From Paraburkholderia sp. Ac-20340 (GTDB lineage: Bacteria; Pseudomonadota; Gammaproteobacteria; Burkholderiales; Burkholderiaceae): a stretch of 64,000 nucleotides of DNA. Positions 36,414 to 45,369 of the stretch are shown piece after piece. A model generated the notes under the pieces. That model worked only from the letters and a program-made list of their open reading frames with translations, did not search any database and had not been told where the DNA came from. The stretch lies in contig NZ_JAAGPR010000031.1 of NCBI RefSeq assembly GCF_017104965.1, positions 1 to 64,000 of the forward strand. Direction: 5' to 3'. Numbering within the stretch: position 1 is the stretch's first letter; each line of letters opens with the position of its first letter. A program made the position numbers and the translations under genes.

Positions 36414-37649
36414 ATGCGCGCGATCGTACTGGTAATGGATTCGCTGGGTATCGGCGCGGCGCCCGATGCCGCGCGTTTCAATGACATCGGCTCGAATACG
36501 TTCGGCCATATCGCCGAGCGCTGCGCACAAGGCGCATGCGATACGGCCGAACGCAGCGGGCCGCTCAAGGTGCCGCAACTCGAACGCCTGGGTCTCGCGC
36601 TCGCGAGCGAACTGGCGACTGGTGCGTTGCCCGCCGGCATGAGCGCGAAGCCCGAATTGATGGGCGCGTATGGCGCGGCCTGCGAGGTGTCGTCGGGCAA
36701 GGACACGCCTTCGGGACATTGGGAACTCGCGGGCGTGCCGGTGCGTTTCGACTGGGGCTATTTCTCGAAGCCTGTCGATACGTTCCCGCCGGAACTACTC
36801 GATACGCTGGTGCGCCGCGCGGAGTTGCCGGGCTATATCGGCAACTGTCACGCGTCGGGCACGGAAATCATCGCGGCGCTGGGCGAAGAGCACATCGCTA
36901 CCGGCAAACCGATCTTCTATACCTCCGCCGATTCCGTGTTCCAGATCGCCTGTCATGAGGCGACCTTCGGGCTCGACCGCCTCTACGCGCTCTGCGACAT
37001 CGCGCGCGAGGAAGTGGATCGCTACAACATCTGCCGTGTGATTGCCCGGCCTTTCTCGGGCAACGATCGTAGCGATTTCAAACGCACTGGCAACCGCCGC
37101 GATCTGGCCGTGCCGCCGCCCGCGCCGACCTTGCTGGAAAAGCTTGCGAAGGCGGGCGGCGAGGTGATCGCCATCGGCAAGATTTCGGATATTTACGCGG
37201 GCGTGGGCGTTACGCAAAAGATCAGGGCCGACGGGCTCGATGCCTTGTGGCGCGCGACACTCGAAGCCGTGCGCGAGGCGCCTGAATTCAGTCTCGTGAT
37301 GACGAATCTTGTCGACTTCGACCAGCTTTACGGGCATCGCCGCAATGTGGCGGGCTATGCGAACGAACTGGAGCGTTTCGATTCGTTGCTTGCGCAACTT
37401 TATCCACTGCTGCGCGAAGACGATGTGCTGATACTCACGGCCGATCATGGCTGCGACCCCACCTGGCCCGGCTCCGATCACACACGCGAACATGTACCGC
37501 TGCTGGCTTACGGAAAGCGCGTCGCGCCGGGCTCTCTGGGCGTGCGCGGCTCGTTCGCCGATCTCGGCCAGAGTCTGGCCCAGTGGTTCGGTCTCGACTC
37601 ATTTGCGGACGGCGTCGCGTTCCTGGGCGCGCCGTCCATGACACGATAA
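36414..37649 (+). CDS. deoB: Phosphopentomutase
   Basis: A 411-residue alkaline-phosphatase-superfamily mutase converting (deoxy)ribose 1-phosphate to the 5-phosphate. Metal-site motifs are visible at the N-terminus (VMDSLGIGAAPDA) and C-terminus (LTADHGCDPTWPGSDHTREHVPLL); SGKDTPSGHWE holds the phosphorylated threonine. GGGAG precedes the ATG, 15 bases after deoA. It links DeoA to DeoC. Confidence 0.96.
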   Translation: MRAIVLVMDSLGIGAAPDAARFNDIGSNTFGHIAERCAQGACDTAERSGPLKVPQLERLGLALASELATGALPAGMSAKPELMGAYGAACEVSSGKDTPSGHWELAGVPVRFDWGYFSKPVDTFPPELLDTLVRRAELPGYIGNCHASGTEIIAALGEEHIATGKPIFYTSADSVFQIACHEATFGLDRLYALCDIAREEVDRYNICRVIARPFSGNDRSDFKRTGNRRDLAVPPPAPTLLEKLAKAGGEVIAIGKISDIYAGVGVTQKIRADGLDALWRATLEAVREAPEFSLVMTNLVDFDQLYGHRRNVAGYANELERFDSLLAQLYPLLREDDVLILTADHGCDPTWPGSDHTREHVPLLAYGKRVAPGSLGVRGSFADLGQSLAQWFGLDSFADGVAFLGAPSMTR

Positions 37650-37664
37650 AAGGAGCATGACTCA

Positions 37665-38066
37665 ATGGATCAACAGACCCTGATCGAAGCGGCCAAAGCC
37701 GCGCGCGAGAAAGCCTATGCACCGTATTCGCGCTTCAAGGTGGGCGCGGCGCTGCATACAAAGGACGGCAAGGTTTTCCACGGCTGCAACGTGGAAAACG
37801 CTTCATATGGCTTGTGTAATTGTGCGGAACGCACGGCGCTGTTTTCGGCGATTGCGGCCGGTTATCGTCCCGGCGACTTCGCGACGATGGCCGTGGTCGC
37901 CGAAACGGACGGTCCGGTGGCGCCGTGCGGCGCGTGCCGCCAGGTGATGATCGAACTGGGTTCGCCAGCGCTGGAAGTGGTGCTGGTCAATCTCAAGGGC
38001 GACGTGCGCGTCACGAGCGCAGACGCCTTGCTGCCCGAAGCGTTTTATCTGAAGCCGGCGCAGTAA
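37665..38066 (+). CDS. cdd: Cytidine deaminase
   Basis: A 133-residue tetrameric-type cytidine/deoxycytidine deaminase. The catalytic motif is CNVENASYGLCNCAERTA, holding the first zinc cysteine-glutamate set (C-A-E), and the second is PCGACRQVM with two zinc cysteines. AAGGAG lies upstream. It feeds uridine and deoxyuridine into the operon and is its last gene; a hairpin separates it from the convergent deoR. Confidence 0.95.
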   Translation: MDQQTLIEAAKAAREKAYAPYSRFKVGAALHTKDGKVFHGCNVENASYGLCNCAERTALFSAIAAGYRPGDFATMAVVAETDGPVAPCGACRQVMIELGSPALEVVLVNLKGDVRVTSADALLPEAFYLKPAQ

Positions 38067-38075
38067 GTCATCGAA

Positions 38076-38097
38076 CGGCGGCGCGAGCGTGCCGCCG
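38076..38097. terminator. Hairpin between convergent cdd and deoR
   Basis: CGGCGGC (38076-38082) and GCCGCCG (38091-38097) form a 7-bp GC stem with an 8-base loop. The T-tail is weak in both directions, so it may be a weak terminator. Confidence 0.4.
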
Positions 38098-38099
38098 CT

Positions 38100-38828
38100 T
38101 CAACCCGTGCGCTTGCGCAGCGTTTGCCCTTGTTCGGTGATGATCGAATCGAATTCGCCGATCTGCGAGAAGCGCGCGGCCTTCACCACGCCAAACTTGC
38201 TGCTGTCGACGATCAGATGGCGTTCGACGGCGCTGTGCATCGCGGCCTGTTTGATCGCTACTTCGTGAAAATTCCAGCAGGTCACGCCGCGCGTTTCGTC
38301 CACGCCGCCTGCGGAAATAAAGGCCTTGTTGATGCCCATGCGCCGCAGGATTTCGAGCGTTTCATCGGCGGAAAACGAATCGGAGGCGGGCACGTAAAGG
38401 CCGCCTAGCAGGATCATGCGCACATTGGGCTTGCGGCGCAGAATCTCCGCCACATTCAGCGAATAGCACACCACGGTGACCTGCAGATCGGCGGGAATCA
38501 GCCGCGCGAGCGTGGCGAGTGTCGTGCCGCAATCGACGAACAGGGTGTCGTTATCGGCGATCAGTTTCGCGGCGATGGCCGATGCTTCGGCTTTTGCCTG
38601 GGCGAAATGATCCTTTTCCTGTTCGAGAGAATAACCCGTGCCGTTCTGCACGTCGGTTGCGCTGACGATATAGCCGCGCAGATACGTGAATTGATCGGGG
38701 CGGGCGGCAATGTCGCGGCGTACCGTCATTTCCGACACGCCCATCAGCGTGGCCGCATCGCGCAGATGCACGACCTTGTGTTGAGCGATAGCGTCGGCGA
38801 GTGCGGAAAGACGTTCAGATTTCAGCAT
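38100..38828 (-). CDS. deoR: DeoR family transcriptional regulator
   Basis: A 242-residue regulator. The N-terminal DeoR helix-turn-helix is LSALADAIAQHKVVHLRDAATLMGVSEMTVRRD (residues about 5-38, RRD in the recognition helix). The C-terminal sugar-phosphate-sensing domain contains DNDTLFVDCGTTLATLA and the SAGGVDE motif. Placement at the end of the deo operon and the palindrome at 31908-31923 support repression of that operon with deoxyribose 5-phosphate as inducer, as in E. coli. Start MLKSERLSAL; an upstream extension to 38939 lacks family character. Confidence 0.85.
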   Translation of the reverse strand: MLKSERLSALADAIAQHKVVHLRDAATLMGVSEMTVRRDIAARPDQFTYLRGYIVSATDVQNGTGYSLEQEKDHFAQAKAEASAIAAKLIADNDTLFVDCGTTLATLARLIPADLQVTVVCYSLNVAEILRRKPNVRMILLGGLYVPASDSFSADETLEILRRMGINKAFISAGGVDETRGVTCWNFHEVAIKQAAMHSAVERHLIVDSSKFGVVKAARFSQIGEFDSIITEQGQTLRKRTG

Positions 38829-38989
38829 GGAAGTCCTGAGGGACTGGATGCGGCAGAGGGCGCGTTCAGGGCATGGCGATGCGAGGATTATAACAAGAGG
38901 GCGGGCGCGATCTGGCCTGGTTTGTGCAATAGCGCACATTTGCAGGGCAGATCGCTGCTACGTTAGATTGATTCGATCAGGATGCCGAA

Positions 38990-40240
38990 TCAGATGAGCC
39001 TGCGCAGCACGACATCGAGCAGCACGCGCGCGCCGTCGATCAATTGCGATTCGTCGGTATGTTCGCGCGGGTTGTGACTGATGCCGCCACGGCTGGGCAC
39101 AAAAATCATCGCAGCGGGCGCCATGCGCGCAATCATCTGCGCATCATGTCCCGCGCCCGATGTCATACGCCGATGCGAGAATCCCAGGCTCTGCGCCGAA
39201 GCTTCGATGGTGTGGGCAATGCCAGCGTCAAAGATCACCGGCTCGAAGCGCACGAGCCGCTCCGTGCCGATACTCACGCCTTCTTGCTCCGCGATCTGCG
39301 CGAGAAACTCGACGAGTTTGCGCTCTGCGTCCTGAAGGCGCTGCTCATCGGGATCACGCAAATCCACGGTGAAAACTGCTTTGCGCGGAATTACGTTAAT
39401 GACGTTCGGCTCGATATTGAGCATGCCGATGGTCGCGAGCGTCGTGCCGGACGTGACCGCGAGCTCGCGCAGAAACGCCACCGTCGCTGCCGCTACATAA
39501 CCCGCGTCATGGCGTAGCCGCGTAGGCGTGGTGCCCGCGTGATTGGCGTTGCCTTGCACGGTCACGCGTTGCCACGAAATACCCTGAAGATTTTCGACCA
39601 CGCCAATCTGAATCTGCTCCGCTTCGAGAATCGGCCCTTGTTCGATGTGCAACTCGACATATTCGTGCGGCACGATAGCGCCCGGTTCCATCTCGCCCGC
39701 GTAGCCGATGCGTGCAAGTTCGTCGCCCAGACGCGTACCGTCGATGCCGATCGTTGCAAGCGCAACGTCTGTGTCGAGACCGCCTGCATAGACCAGCGAA
39801 CCCATCATATCGGGTTGATACCGCACGCCTTCCTCGTTGGTAAAGGCACCGATGGTGATCGAACGACGCGGCTTGACGCCCGCCTCGCGAAACGCGCGCA
39901 CCACGGCCAGTCCGGCCAGCACGCCATAGCAGCCATCGAGCGCACCGGCATTCTTCACGGTGTCGATATGCGAGCCCATCATCAGCGGGCGATGCGTACC
40001 GTCGCCGTTATCCGCATCCGCCCGCAACGTGCCGAAGAGATTGCCGATGCGGTCTACACGAACGTCCAGATCGAGTTCGCGCATCCAGGCGACCACACGG
40101 TCGCGGCCATCGCGTTCGGCATCCGTGAGCGCAATGCGGGTGCGCCCGCCGACTTCTGGATCGATGCCGATATCGCCCAGTTCCTTCAATTGCTGGATCA
40201 GGCGTGGGCCGTCGATGCGCAAGGTCGTATCGGTATTCAT
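38990..40240 (-). CDS. Zn-dependent hydrolase, AllC / N-carbamoyl-amino-acid amidohydrolase type
   Basis: A 416-residue M20-family amidohydrolase. Metal-site motifs are GSHIDTVKNAGALDGCYGV, the catalytic FTNEEGVRY and the late SGAGHDAQ; SRGGISHNPREHTD holds the final histidine. The family includes allantoate amidohydrolase, beta-ureidopropionase and L-carbamoylase, all removing a carbamoyl or similar group from an amino acid. It is the last gene of an operon with an M20 peptidase and a diaminopropionate lyase, so its substrate is probably an acylated or carbamoylated amino acid. Confidence 0.88.
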   Translation of the reverse strand: MNTDTTLRIDGPRLIQQLKELGDIGIDPEVGGRTRIALTDAERDGRDRVVAWMRELDLDVRVDRIGNLFGTLRADADNGDGTHRPLMMGSHIDTVKNAGALDGCYGVLAGLAVVRAFREAGVKPRRSITIGAFTNEEGVRYQPDMMGSLVYAGGLDTDVALATIGIDGTRLGDELARIGYAGEMEPGAIVPHEYVELHIEQGPILEAEQIQIGVVENLQGISWQRVTVQGNANHAGTTPTRLRHDAGYVAAATVAFLRELAVTSGTTLATIGMLNIEPNVINVIPRKAVFTVDLRDPDEQRLQDAERKLVEFLAQIAEQEGVSIGTERLVRFEPVIFDAGIAHTIEASAQSLGFSHRRMTSGAGHDAQMIARMAPAAMIFVPSRGGISHNPREHTDESQLIDGARVLLDVVLRRLI

Positions 40241-40273
40241 CTGCTGTCTGTCGTTCGAAGGGATAAGGGTGGC

Positions 40274-41449
40274 TCAACTGCGCGGCAGCGCGAGGCGCGC
40301 AACTTCCGCGAAATAGCGCGCGCCGGTTTCCAGAATGTCGTCGTTGAAGTCGTAGGTGGCGTTATGCAGCGGCACGCCGCCTTGCGCATTGGTTTCGCCA
40401 TTGCCGATGAATATGAAATTGCCGGGCACGGCTTGCAGGAATGCGCCGAAGTCTTCGGAGATCATCATGGGCTGAACGTTCGCATCGACGGCGTTTTCTC
40501 CGGCGATATTGCGCGCCGCTGTAACGGCAAGATCGACGTATTCCGGCGAATTCACGGTAGGCGCGAATTCGTGCGTGTATTCGAATTCGCATTCGGCGCC
40601 GTGAGTGCGGCAAATGCCTTCGCTGATTTCGCGCATACGCGTTTCCAGCAGCGCCTGCACGTCCTTCGAATAGCTGCGCGTGTCACCTTTAATGGTGACG
40701 TTCGACGGGATCACGTTGCGAATGCCGTCGGTGATGAATTCCGTGCAGGAGATCACGGCTTGCAGGCCCGGATCGAGATTGCGCGAGACGATTGTTTGCA
40801 GCGCGAGTACGATCTGCGAAGCGATCACGATAGGATCGATGCCCATATGCGGACGCGCCGCATGCGTGCCGCGCGCCTTGATATGGATAACGAAGTTATC
40901 TTCACTGGCCATGATGCCGCCAGGGCGCGTCGAAAAACTGCCTGCGCGCATGCCGGGCATATTGTGAGCGCCGAAGATCGCGTCGACAGGAAAACGCTCG
41001 AACAGGCCATCGGCCATCATCGCCTTGGCGCCGCGGCCGTGTTCTTCGGCGGGCTGAAAAATAAAGCGTACCGTGCCGTCGAAATCGCGCCGTTCGGCCA
41101 GCAGACGCGCAGCGCCCAGGATCATCGACATATGGCCGTCGTGTCCGCATGCGTGCATCTTGCCGGCGTTGAGCGACGCATGGGCGCGACCCGGCGCGTG
41201 CTCGGCGATATTGAGCGCGTCCATGTCGGCACGCAGGCCGATGGCGCGCGTGCCGCTGCCCACGCGCAGATTCGCCACCAGCCCAGTGCCGCCGATGCCG
41301 CGTTCGACTTCGAGCCCCAGCGTCTTCAGAATGCGCGCGACGTAGTCGGAGGTATCGACTTCTTCGAAGCCCGTTTCGGGACGCTGATGCAGATGATGGC
41401 GCCAGCTTTTGAGTTGCCCTTGCAGCGTGCTTTCCATGAGCGTGTCCAT
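40274..41449 (-). CDS. M20 amidohydrolase (hippurate hydrolase type)
   Basis: A 391-residue zinc/manganese-dependent amidohydrolase. Landmarks are LRADMDALNI, the bridging-cysteine motif MHACGHDGHM, FQPAEEHGRGAKAMM and the C-terminal PLHNATYDFND. This is the aminoacylase/hippurate hydrolase subfamily, which removes N-acyl groups from amino acids. It lies between the diaminopropionate lyase and the AllC-type gene with 19-33-base gaps, so the operon probably releases a free amino acid from an N-blocked form. Confidence 0.88.
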   Translation of the reverse strand: MDTLMESTLQGQLKSWRHHLHQRPETGFEEVDTSDYVARILKTLGLEVERGIGGTGLVANLRVGSGTRAIGLRADMDALNIAEHAPGRAHASLNAGKMHACGHDGHMSMILGAARLLAERRDFDGTVRFIFQPAEEHGRGAKAMMADGLFERFPVDAIFGAHNMPGMRAGSFSTRPGGIMASEDNFVIHIKARGTHAARPHMGIDPIVIASQIVLALQTIVSRNLDPGLQAVISCTEFITDGIRNVIPSNVTIKGDTRSYSKDVQALLETRMREISEGICRTHGAECEFEYTHEFAPTVNSPEYVDLAVTAARNIAGENAVDANVQPMMISEDFGAFLQAVPGNFIFIGNGETNAQGGVPLHNATYDFNDDILETGARYFAEVARLALPRS

Positions 41450-41468
41450 ATCAGGGTTGGGCGTGGTC

Positions 41469-42686
41469 TTATTGTGCGAGCGCGGCGAGGCGTTCGTCGC
41501 GGCGCTTTGCAACCGCTTGTGCCGATTCGCCGACGAGTTCGGCATAAACACCGGGCGCCGTCGCGCCTTCGGTGCTGATCAGCAGCACGCGCGATTGTGC
41601 GTTCAGACCCGCCGCGCGCGCGAGTTCGGCGTCGTTCATCAGCACGGCCAGTCCGGCGAGTCCCGCCGCGCCCGATTCGCCGGAAACCAGCGGCAGGTCG
41701 TCATCTTCACCGGCTGCCAGCGTGCGCATTGCAGTCACGGCATCGTCGTCTTCGATCAGCATGAAGTGGTCCACGCAGGCTTCGAGAATCTGCCACGCGA
41801 GCGGCGACGTTTCTCCGCACGCCAGCCCGGCCATCACCGAATCGACCGAACCGCTCGCTTTCGCGGCACGGCCCGCGAGCGCGCTTTGATAGAGGCAATC
41901 GGCCTGACCCGGTTCGACCACGATAAAGCGCGGACGTTTTTCGCCGTGAATTTCCCAGAGATAGCTGGCGATACCCGCCGCGAGACCGCCCACGCCGCCT
42001 TGCAGAAACACATGCGTATAAGCGAATTCGCCGGCCTGTTCGATAATTTCGGCCGCAATCGCGCCATAGCCCTGCATCACGTCGCGCGGAATGGTTTCGT
42101 AGCCCTCGTACGACGTATCGGAAACGACATGCCAGCCATTGTCGCGCGCCAGTTGCGCGGCGTGTTCGACCGATTCGTCGTAATTGCCGGCAATACGCAC
42201 GATGCGCGCGCCATAGGCCGCAATGGCTTCTTCGCGTTCGACGCTCACGTTGGCGTGCAGCACGATCACGCAGGCACAGCCAATCGACTGCGCGGCGGCG
42301 GCGAGTGCCTTGCCGTGGTTGCCGTCGGTTGCGCTGATCACGGTGAAATGCGTCAGCAAGTTGCGGTGACGGCCTTGAATCAGCGCTTGCGGATCGATTG
42401 CGTGGTCGGGCCACAGACGCAAGATCAGGCGCATCAGCGCGATGGGCGCGCCGAGCGCCTTGAAGCTGCCTAGCGGCGAGCGGAACGATTCGTCCTTGAC
42501 GCTGACACTCGCCACGCCCAGACGCGCGGCCGCGCCGGGCAGCTCGACCAGCGGCGTGGGTTGCGCGCTGATTGCGTCCCAGTGCGAAAGCCAGGCGCGG
42601 CTTTCGTCGCCGGAAGCGACGTTGAGAATGCGCTTGAGCGCGTCAGGATAGAGAGCGCGCAGCGCGCGCGAATTGGCAGTCAGCAT
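41469..42686 (-). CDS. Diaminopropionate ammonia-lyase
   Basis: A 405-residue fold-type II PLP enzyme. The PLP lysine is in SPLGSFKALG, the substrate loop in SATDGNHGKALA, the cofactor-phosphate loop in LQGGVGGLAAGIA, and a late SGESGAAGLAGL motif is present. This pattern matches DpaL/YgeX, which turns 2,3-diaminopropionate into pyruvate and two ammonia. Start MLTANSRALR has AGGAG upstream. It is the first gene of the operon with two amidohydrolases and is divergent from an Lrp-type regulator, which would sense the amino acid. Confidence 0.88.
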   Translation of the reverse strand: MLTANSRALRALYPDALKRILNVASGDESRAWLSHWDAISAQPTPLVELPGAAARLGVASVSVKDESFRSPLGSFKALGAPIALMRLILRLWPDHAIDPQALIQGRHRNLLTHFTVISATDGNHGKALAAAAQSIGCACVIVLHANVSVEREEAIAAYGARIVRIAGNYDESVEHAAQLARDNGWHVVSDTSYEGYETIPRDVMQGYGAIAAEIIEQAGEFAYTHVFLQGGVGGLAAGIASYLWEIHGEKRPRFIVVEPGQADCLYQSALAGRAAKASGSVDSVMAGLACGETSPLAWQILEACVDHFMLIEDDDAVTAMRTLAAGEDDDLPLVSGESGAAGLAGLAVLMNDAELARAAGLNAQSRVLLISTEGATAPGVYAELVGESAQAVAKRRDERLAALAQ

Positions 42687-42756
42687 GGAACGAAACTCCT
42701 GGGCCGTGACGCCCAATGTCGATTGGCGGCGCTTGAAACGCCTTCAGTGCTGAAAT

Positions 42757-42817
42757 GATATTGCGCAAGGCCCGTAAAAAAATCGCATAATTGCGTAGCT
42801 TGGCGCAAAAAAATATC
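42757..42817. promoter_or_regulatory. Repeated TTGCGC/GCGCAA sites between dpaL and lrp
   Basis: The divergent gap contains the palindrome TTGCGCAA (42761-42768), an imperfect site TTGCG-N8-CGCAA (42791-42808), and outer arms GATATTGCGC (42757-42766) and AATATC (42812-42817). Several helically spaced sites of this kind suit an octameric Lrp-type regulator encoded next door. Confidence 0.5.
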
Positions 42818-42838
42818 GTTTCCACAAAGGCCCGATTC

Positions 42839-43318
42839 ATGGCGACTTCACTTGACACCTTCGATTGCAAACTTTTAATGGAGGTGCAACGCGACGCGCA
42901 GACGCCGCAGAGCGAACTGGGCGCGCGCGTGAATCTCTCGACAGCGGCCGTGAACCGGCGCTTGCGGCGTCTTGCGGAAGAGGGCGTGATCGATCATTAC
43001 GCCGCCATCGTTTCGCCCGAGAAAACCGATTACCCGATTACGGTGATCGCGAATGTGGAAGTAGAGAGCGAGCAGATCGATCTGCTCGATGCGATGAAAC
43101 GCACGTTTGCGCGCTGCCCGCACGTACAGCAATGCTATTACGTGGCGGGAGAATGGGATTTCGTGCTGATTCTTGCCGTGCGCGATATGGACCAGTACAC
43201 GGAACTCACGCGCCAGTTGTTCTTTTCGAATAACAATGTGAAGCGCTTCAAGACCTTGGTGAGCATGAGTCGCGTCAAGGTCGGGCTGGAAGTGCCGCTT
43301 CTTTCTTCGGACGAATAA
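42839..43318 (+). CDS. Lrp/AsnC family transcriptional regulator
   Basis: A 159-residue regulator. The N-terminal helix-turn-helix covers residues about 6-65 (DTFDCKLLMEVQRDAQ, then LSTAAVNRRLRRLAEEGVI), and the C-terminal RAM ligand domain about 75-150 (VEVESEQIDLLDAM; YYVAGEWDFVLILAV). It is divergent from the diaminopropionate lyase operon, with repeated TTGCGC sites in the gap, so local control by an amino acid is likely. ATG 42839 was chosen; an in-frame extension to 42791 would cross the sites. Confidence 0.9.
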   Translation: MATSLDTFDCKLLMEVQRDAQTPQSELGARVNLSTAAVNRRLRRLAEEGVIDHYAAIVSPEKTDYPITVIANVEVESEQIDLLDAMKRTFARCPHVQQCYYVAGEWDFVLILAVRDMDQYTELTRQLFFSNNNVKRFKTLVSMSRVKVGLEVPLLSSDE

Positions 43319-43335
43319 GACGTAGCGCCGATGCG

Positions 43336-44337
43336 CTAACTCGCGATATCGACAATTACCTTGCCTTCCGCCTCACGTCCTTCCACCAGCGCGTGCGCGT
43401 CGTCGACATTCGCGAGTGTGAAGCGGCGCGGATCGAGCGTAACGTCGATCTTGCCCTGTTCGGCGAGCTTGCCGATCTCGCGCAGAATGTCGCCGTGCGC
43501 GGCGCGGCCTTCGCCGCTGAGCAACGGCAGCAGCGTAAAAACCCCGGAATAACTCGCGGCGCGGAAGGACAAGGGCGCGAGCGCATGCGTGCCCCAGCCA
43601 AGCGCGCTGACGACATGACCGAAGCGCGCCACGGCATGGAATGCGCGATCGAGGCTTTCGCCGCCAGCGGTGTCGTAGACCACATCGAATCCGCGCCCAT
43701 TGGTGTAGCGCTGCACCACTTCGACCATATCGGCCCTTGGTGTGCTTTCGATGATAGGGACACCGAATCGTTCTACAAGCGCCCGACGCGACGCGCTTGC
43801 GGTGGCAAAAACCTTTGCGCCCAGCGCTTTCGCCAACTGAATCGCCGCCTGGCCAACTGCGCCCGTGCCACCCAGTACGAGCACGGTTTGCTCAGGCCGC
43901 ACGCGTGCGCGATCGACGAGTCCTTCCCATGCGGTGATAAACGCGAGCGGCAGCGTTGCGGCTTCGCGCAGGCTGAGCGTGGAGGGCACAGGGGCGAGCA
44001 GCCGTGCATCGACAGCCGCGAATTCCGCGAGCGAACCCTGCACACCGCCAACGCCGCCGGTCATGCCAAACACCTTGTCGCCGGGCTTGAACGCGCTGAC
44101 GCCTTCGCCCACTTCCAAGACTTCACCGGCCGTGTCGATGCCGAGAATTGCCGGCAACGGATGCCGTGCATGCCCGGCCGCGCCGCGACGGATCTTGGTG
44201 TCGAGCGGATTCACCGCGCTGGCGTGGATGCGTACGAGTACTTCGCCTGCACCGGCGCGTGGGCGCGGTACATCGGTAAGCGTGAAGGGGGCGTTTGCTT
44301 CGGCGAGCAGTGCGGCTTTCATGGTGTCGGACGACAT
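43336..44337 (-). CDS. MDR-type NADPH:quinone oxidoreductase
   Basis: A 333-residue zinc-independent medium-chain reductase/dehydrogenase. The N-terminal GroES-like domain has VRIHASAVNPLDTKIR, and the Rossmann domain has VLVLGGTGAVGQAAIQLAKALGA. No structural-zinc cysteines are present. The family reduces quinones or enones with NADPH. GGAGAC precedes the start MSSDTMKAAL. A LysR gene follows upstream on the same strand (42-base gap), suggesting paired regulation. Confidence 0.85.
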   Translation of the reverse strand: MSSDTMKAALLAEANAPFTLTDVPRPRAGAGEVLVRIHASAVNPLDTKIRRGAAGHARHPLPAILGIDTAGEVLEVGEGVSAFKPGDKVFGMTGGVGGVQGSLAEFAAVDARLLAPVPSTLSLREAATLPLAFITAWEGLVDRARVRPEQTVLVLGGTGAVGQAAIQLAKALGAKVFATASASRRALVERFGVPIIESTPRADMVEVVQRYTNGRGFDVVYDTAGGESLDRAFHAVARFGHVVSALGWGTHALAPLSFRAASYSGVFTLLPLLSGEGRAAHGDILREIGKLAEQGKIDVTLDPRRFTLANVDDAHALVEGREAEGKVIVDIAS

Positions 44338-44378
44338 GATGTCTCCAGATTAACGCGGGACGTTTGGACTATCGCTGA

Positions 44379-45281
44379 TTAGCGGTTTAACGAAGCATTG
44401 GCGCGCAGACGTTCGATCGCCAGATCGAGAAACGCACGCACCTTGCGCGTGGCATGACGGCCCTCGCGATGCAGGACGTGAATGGGCAGCGGCGGTGGCT
44501 CGTATTCGGCCATGACGATCTGCAACTTGCCCGCGTCGAGTTGCTGCGCGACCTGATACGAAAGCGCCTGCGTAATGCCGAAGCCATCGACGGCGGCGGC
44601 AATCGCGGAATCGTTGGTCGTGGTGGACAGCCGCGCGCGCTTTTGCGCGGTAATGCGTGGCGCGCCTGCGCCGAAGCGCCATTCCGGCAACGATGATGCG
44701 CCGCTGACCGTGATCAGCACGTGGCCGTCGAGTTGATCGGGACGTTGCGGTACGCCGTGCCTTGCCAGATAGTCGGGCGAGGCGCAGACCACGCGCCGCA
44801 CGCTGCCAACGCGCACCGCCTGCATGGTCGAATCGGCCAGTTCGCCGATGCGCACGCCCACGTCGATGCCTTCGTCGATCAGATTCACCACGCGGTCGAG
44901 AAACCAGCAGCGCACATCGGCATCATCGTAGTCGCGCAGATATTCGAGCACGACGGGCATCACGAAAATCCGCCCGAACAGGACCGAAGCGGTAATGCTA
45001 AGCAGTCCTCGTGGAACTTGAAGGCTACCGGCGACGGCATGGTCTGCTTCCTCGATATCGCCGAGAATGCGCCGGCAGCTTTCTGCATAGCCTGCGCCCG
45101 CTTCGGTCACGCGCACGATGCGCGTGGTGCGTGTGAGCAGACGCACGCCAAGCGTATCTTCGAGTTCGCTGACGATACGCGTGACCACGGACGGCGACAC
45201 CTGCAGCTTGCGCGCTGCGGCGGCGAAACCGCCGTTGTCCACCACCGAGAGAAAAGCGGTCATCGCCTGCAGACGGTCCAT
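44379..45281 (-). CDS. LysR-type transcriptional regulator
   Basis: A 300-residue regulator. The helix-turn-helix is MTAFLSVVDNGGFAAAARKLQVSPSVVTRIVSELE (residues about 7-41), of the DsdC/PecT-like group with T-R in the recognition helix, and the C-terminal effector domain runs about 90-295. It lies just upstream of the MDR oxidoreductase on the same strand, and the two may be cotranscribed. The start MDRLQAMTAF is the family start; longer forms run into non-family sequence. Confidence 0.87.
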   Translation of the reverse strand: MDRLQAMTAFLSVVDNGGFAAAARKLQVSPSVVTRIVSELEDTLGVRLLTRTTRIVRVTEAGAGYAESCRRILGDIEEADHAVAGSLQVPRGLLSITASVLFGRIFVMPVVLEYLRDYDDADVRCWFLDRVVNLIDEGIDVGVRIGELADSTMQAVRVGSVRRVVCASPDYLARHGVPQRPDQLDGHVLITVSGASSLPEWRFGAGAPRITAQKRARLSTTTNDSAIAAAVDGFGITQALSYQVAQQLDAGKLQIVMAEYEPPPLPIHVLHREGRHATRKVRAFLDLAIERLRANASLNR

Positions 45282-45369
45282 AGCGGGTCGGGGTCCGCGC
45301 AGTCGCGGAACGAGGGTCACGGATGCCCGCAGTATACAGTGGGGTGCCATTCGCGCGTTTGCCGTTCGC

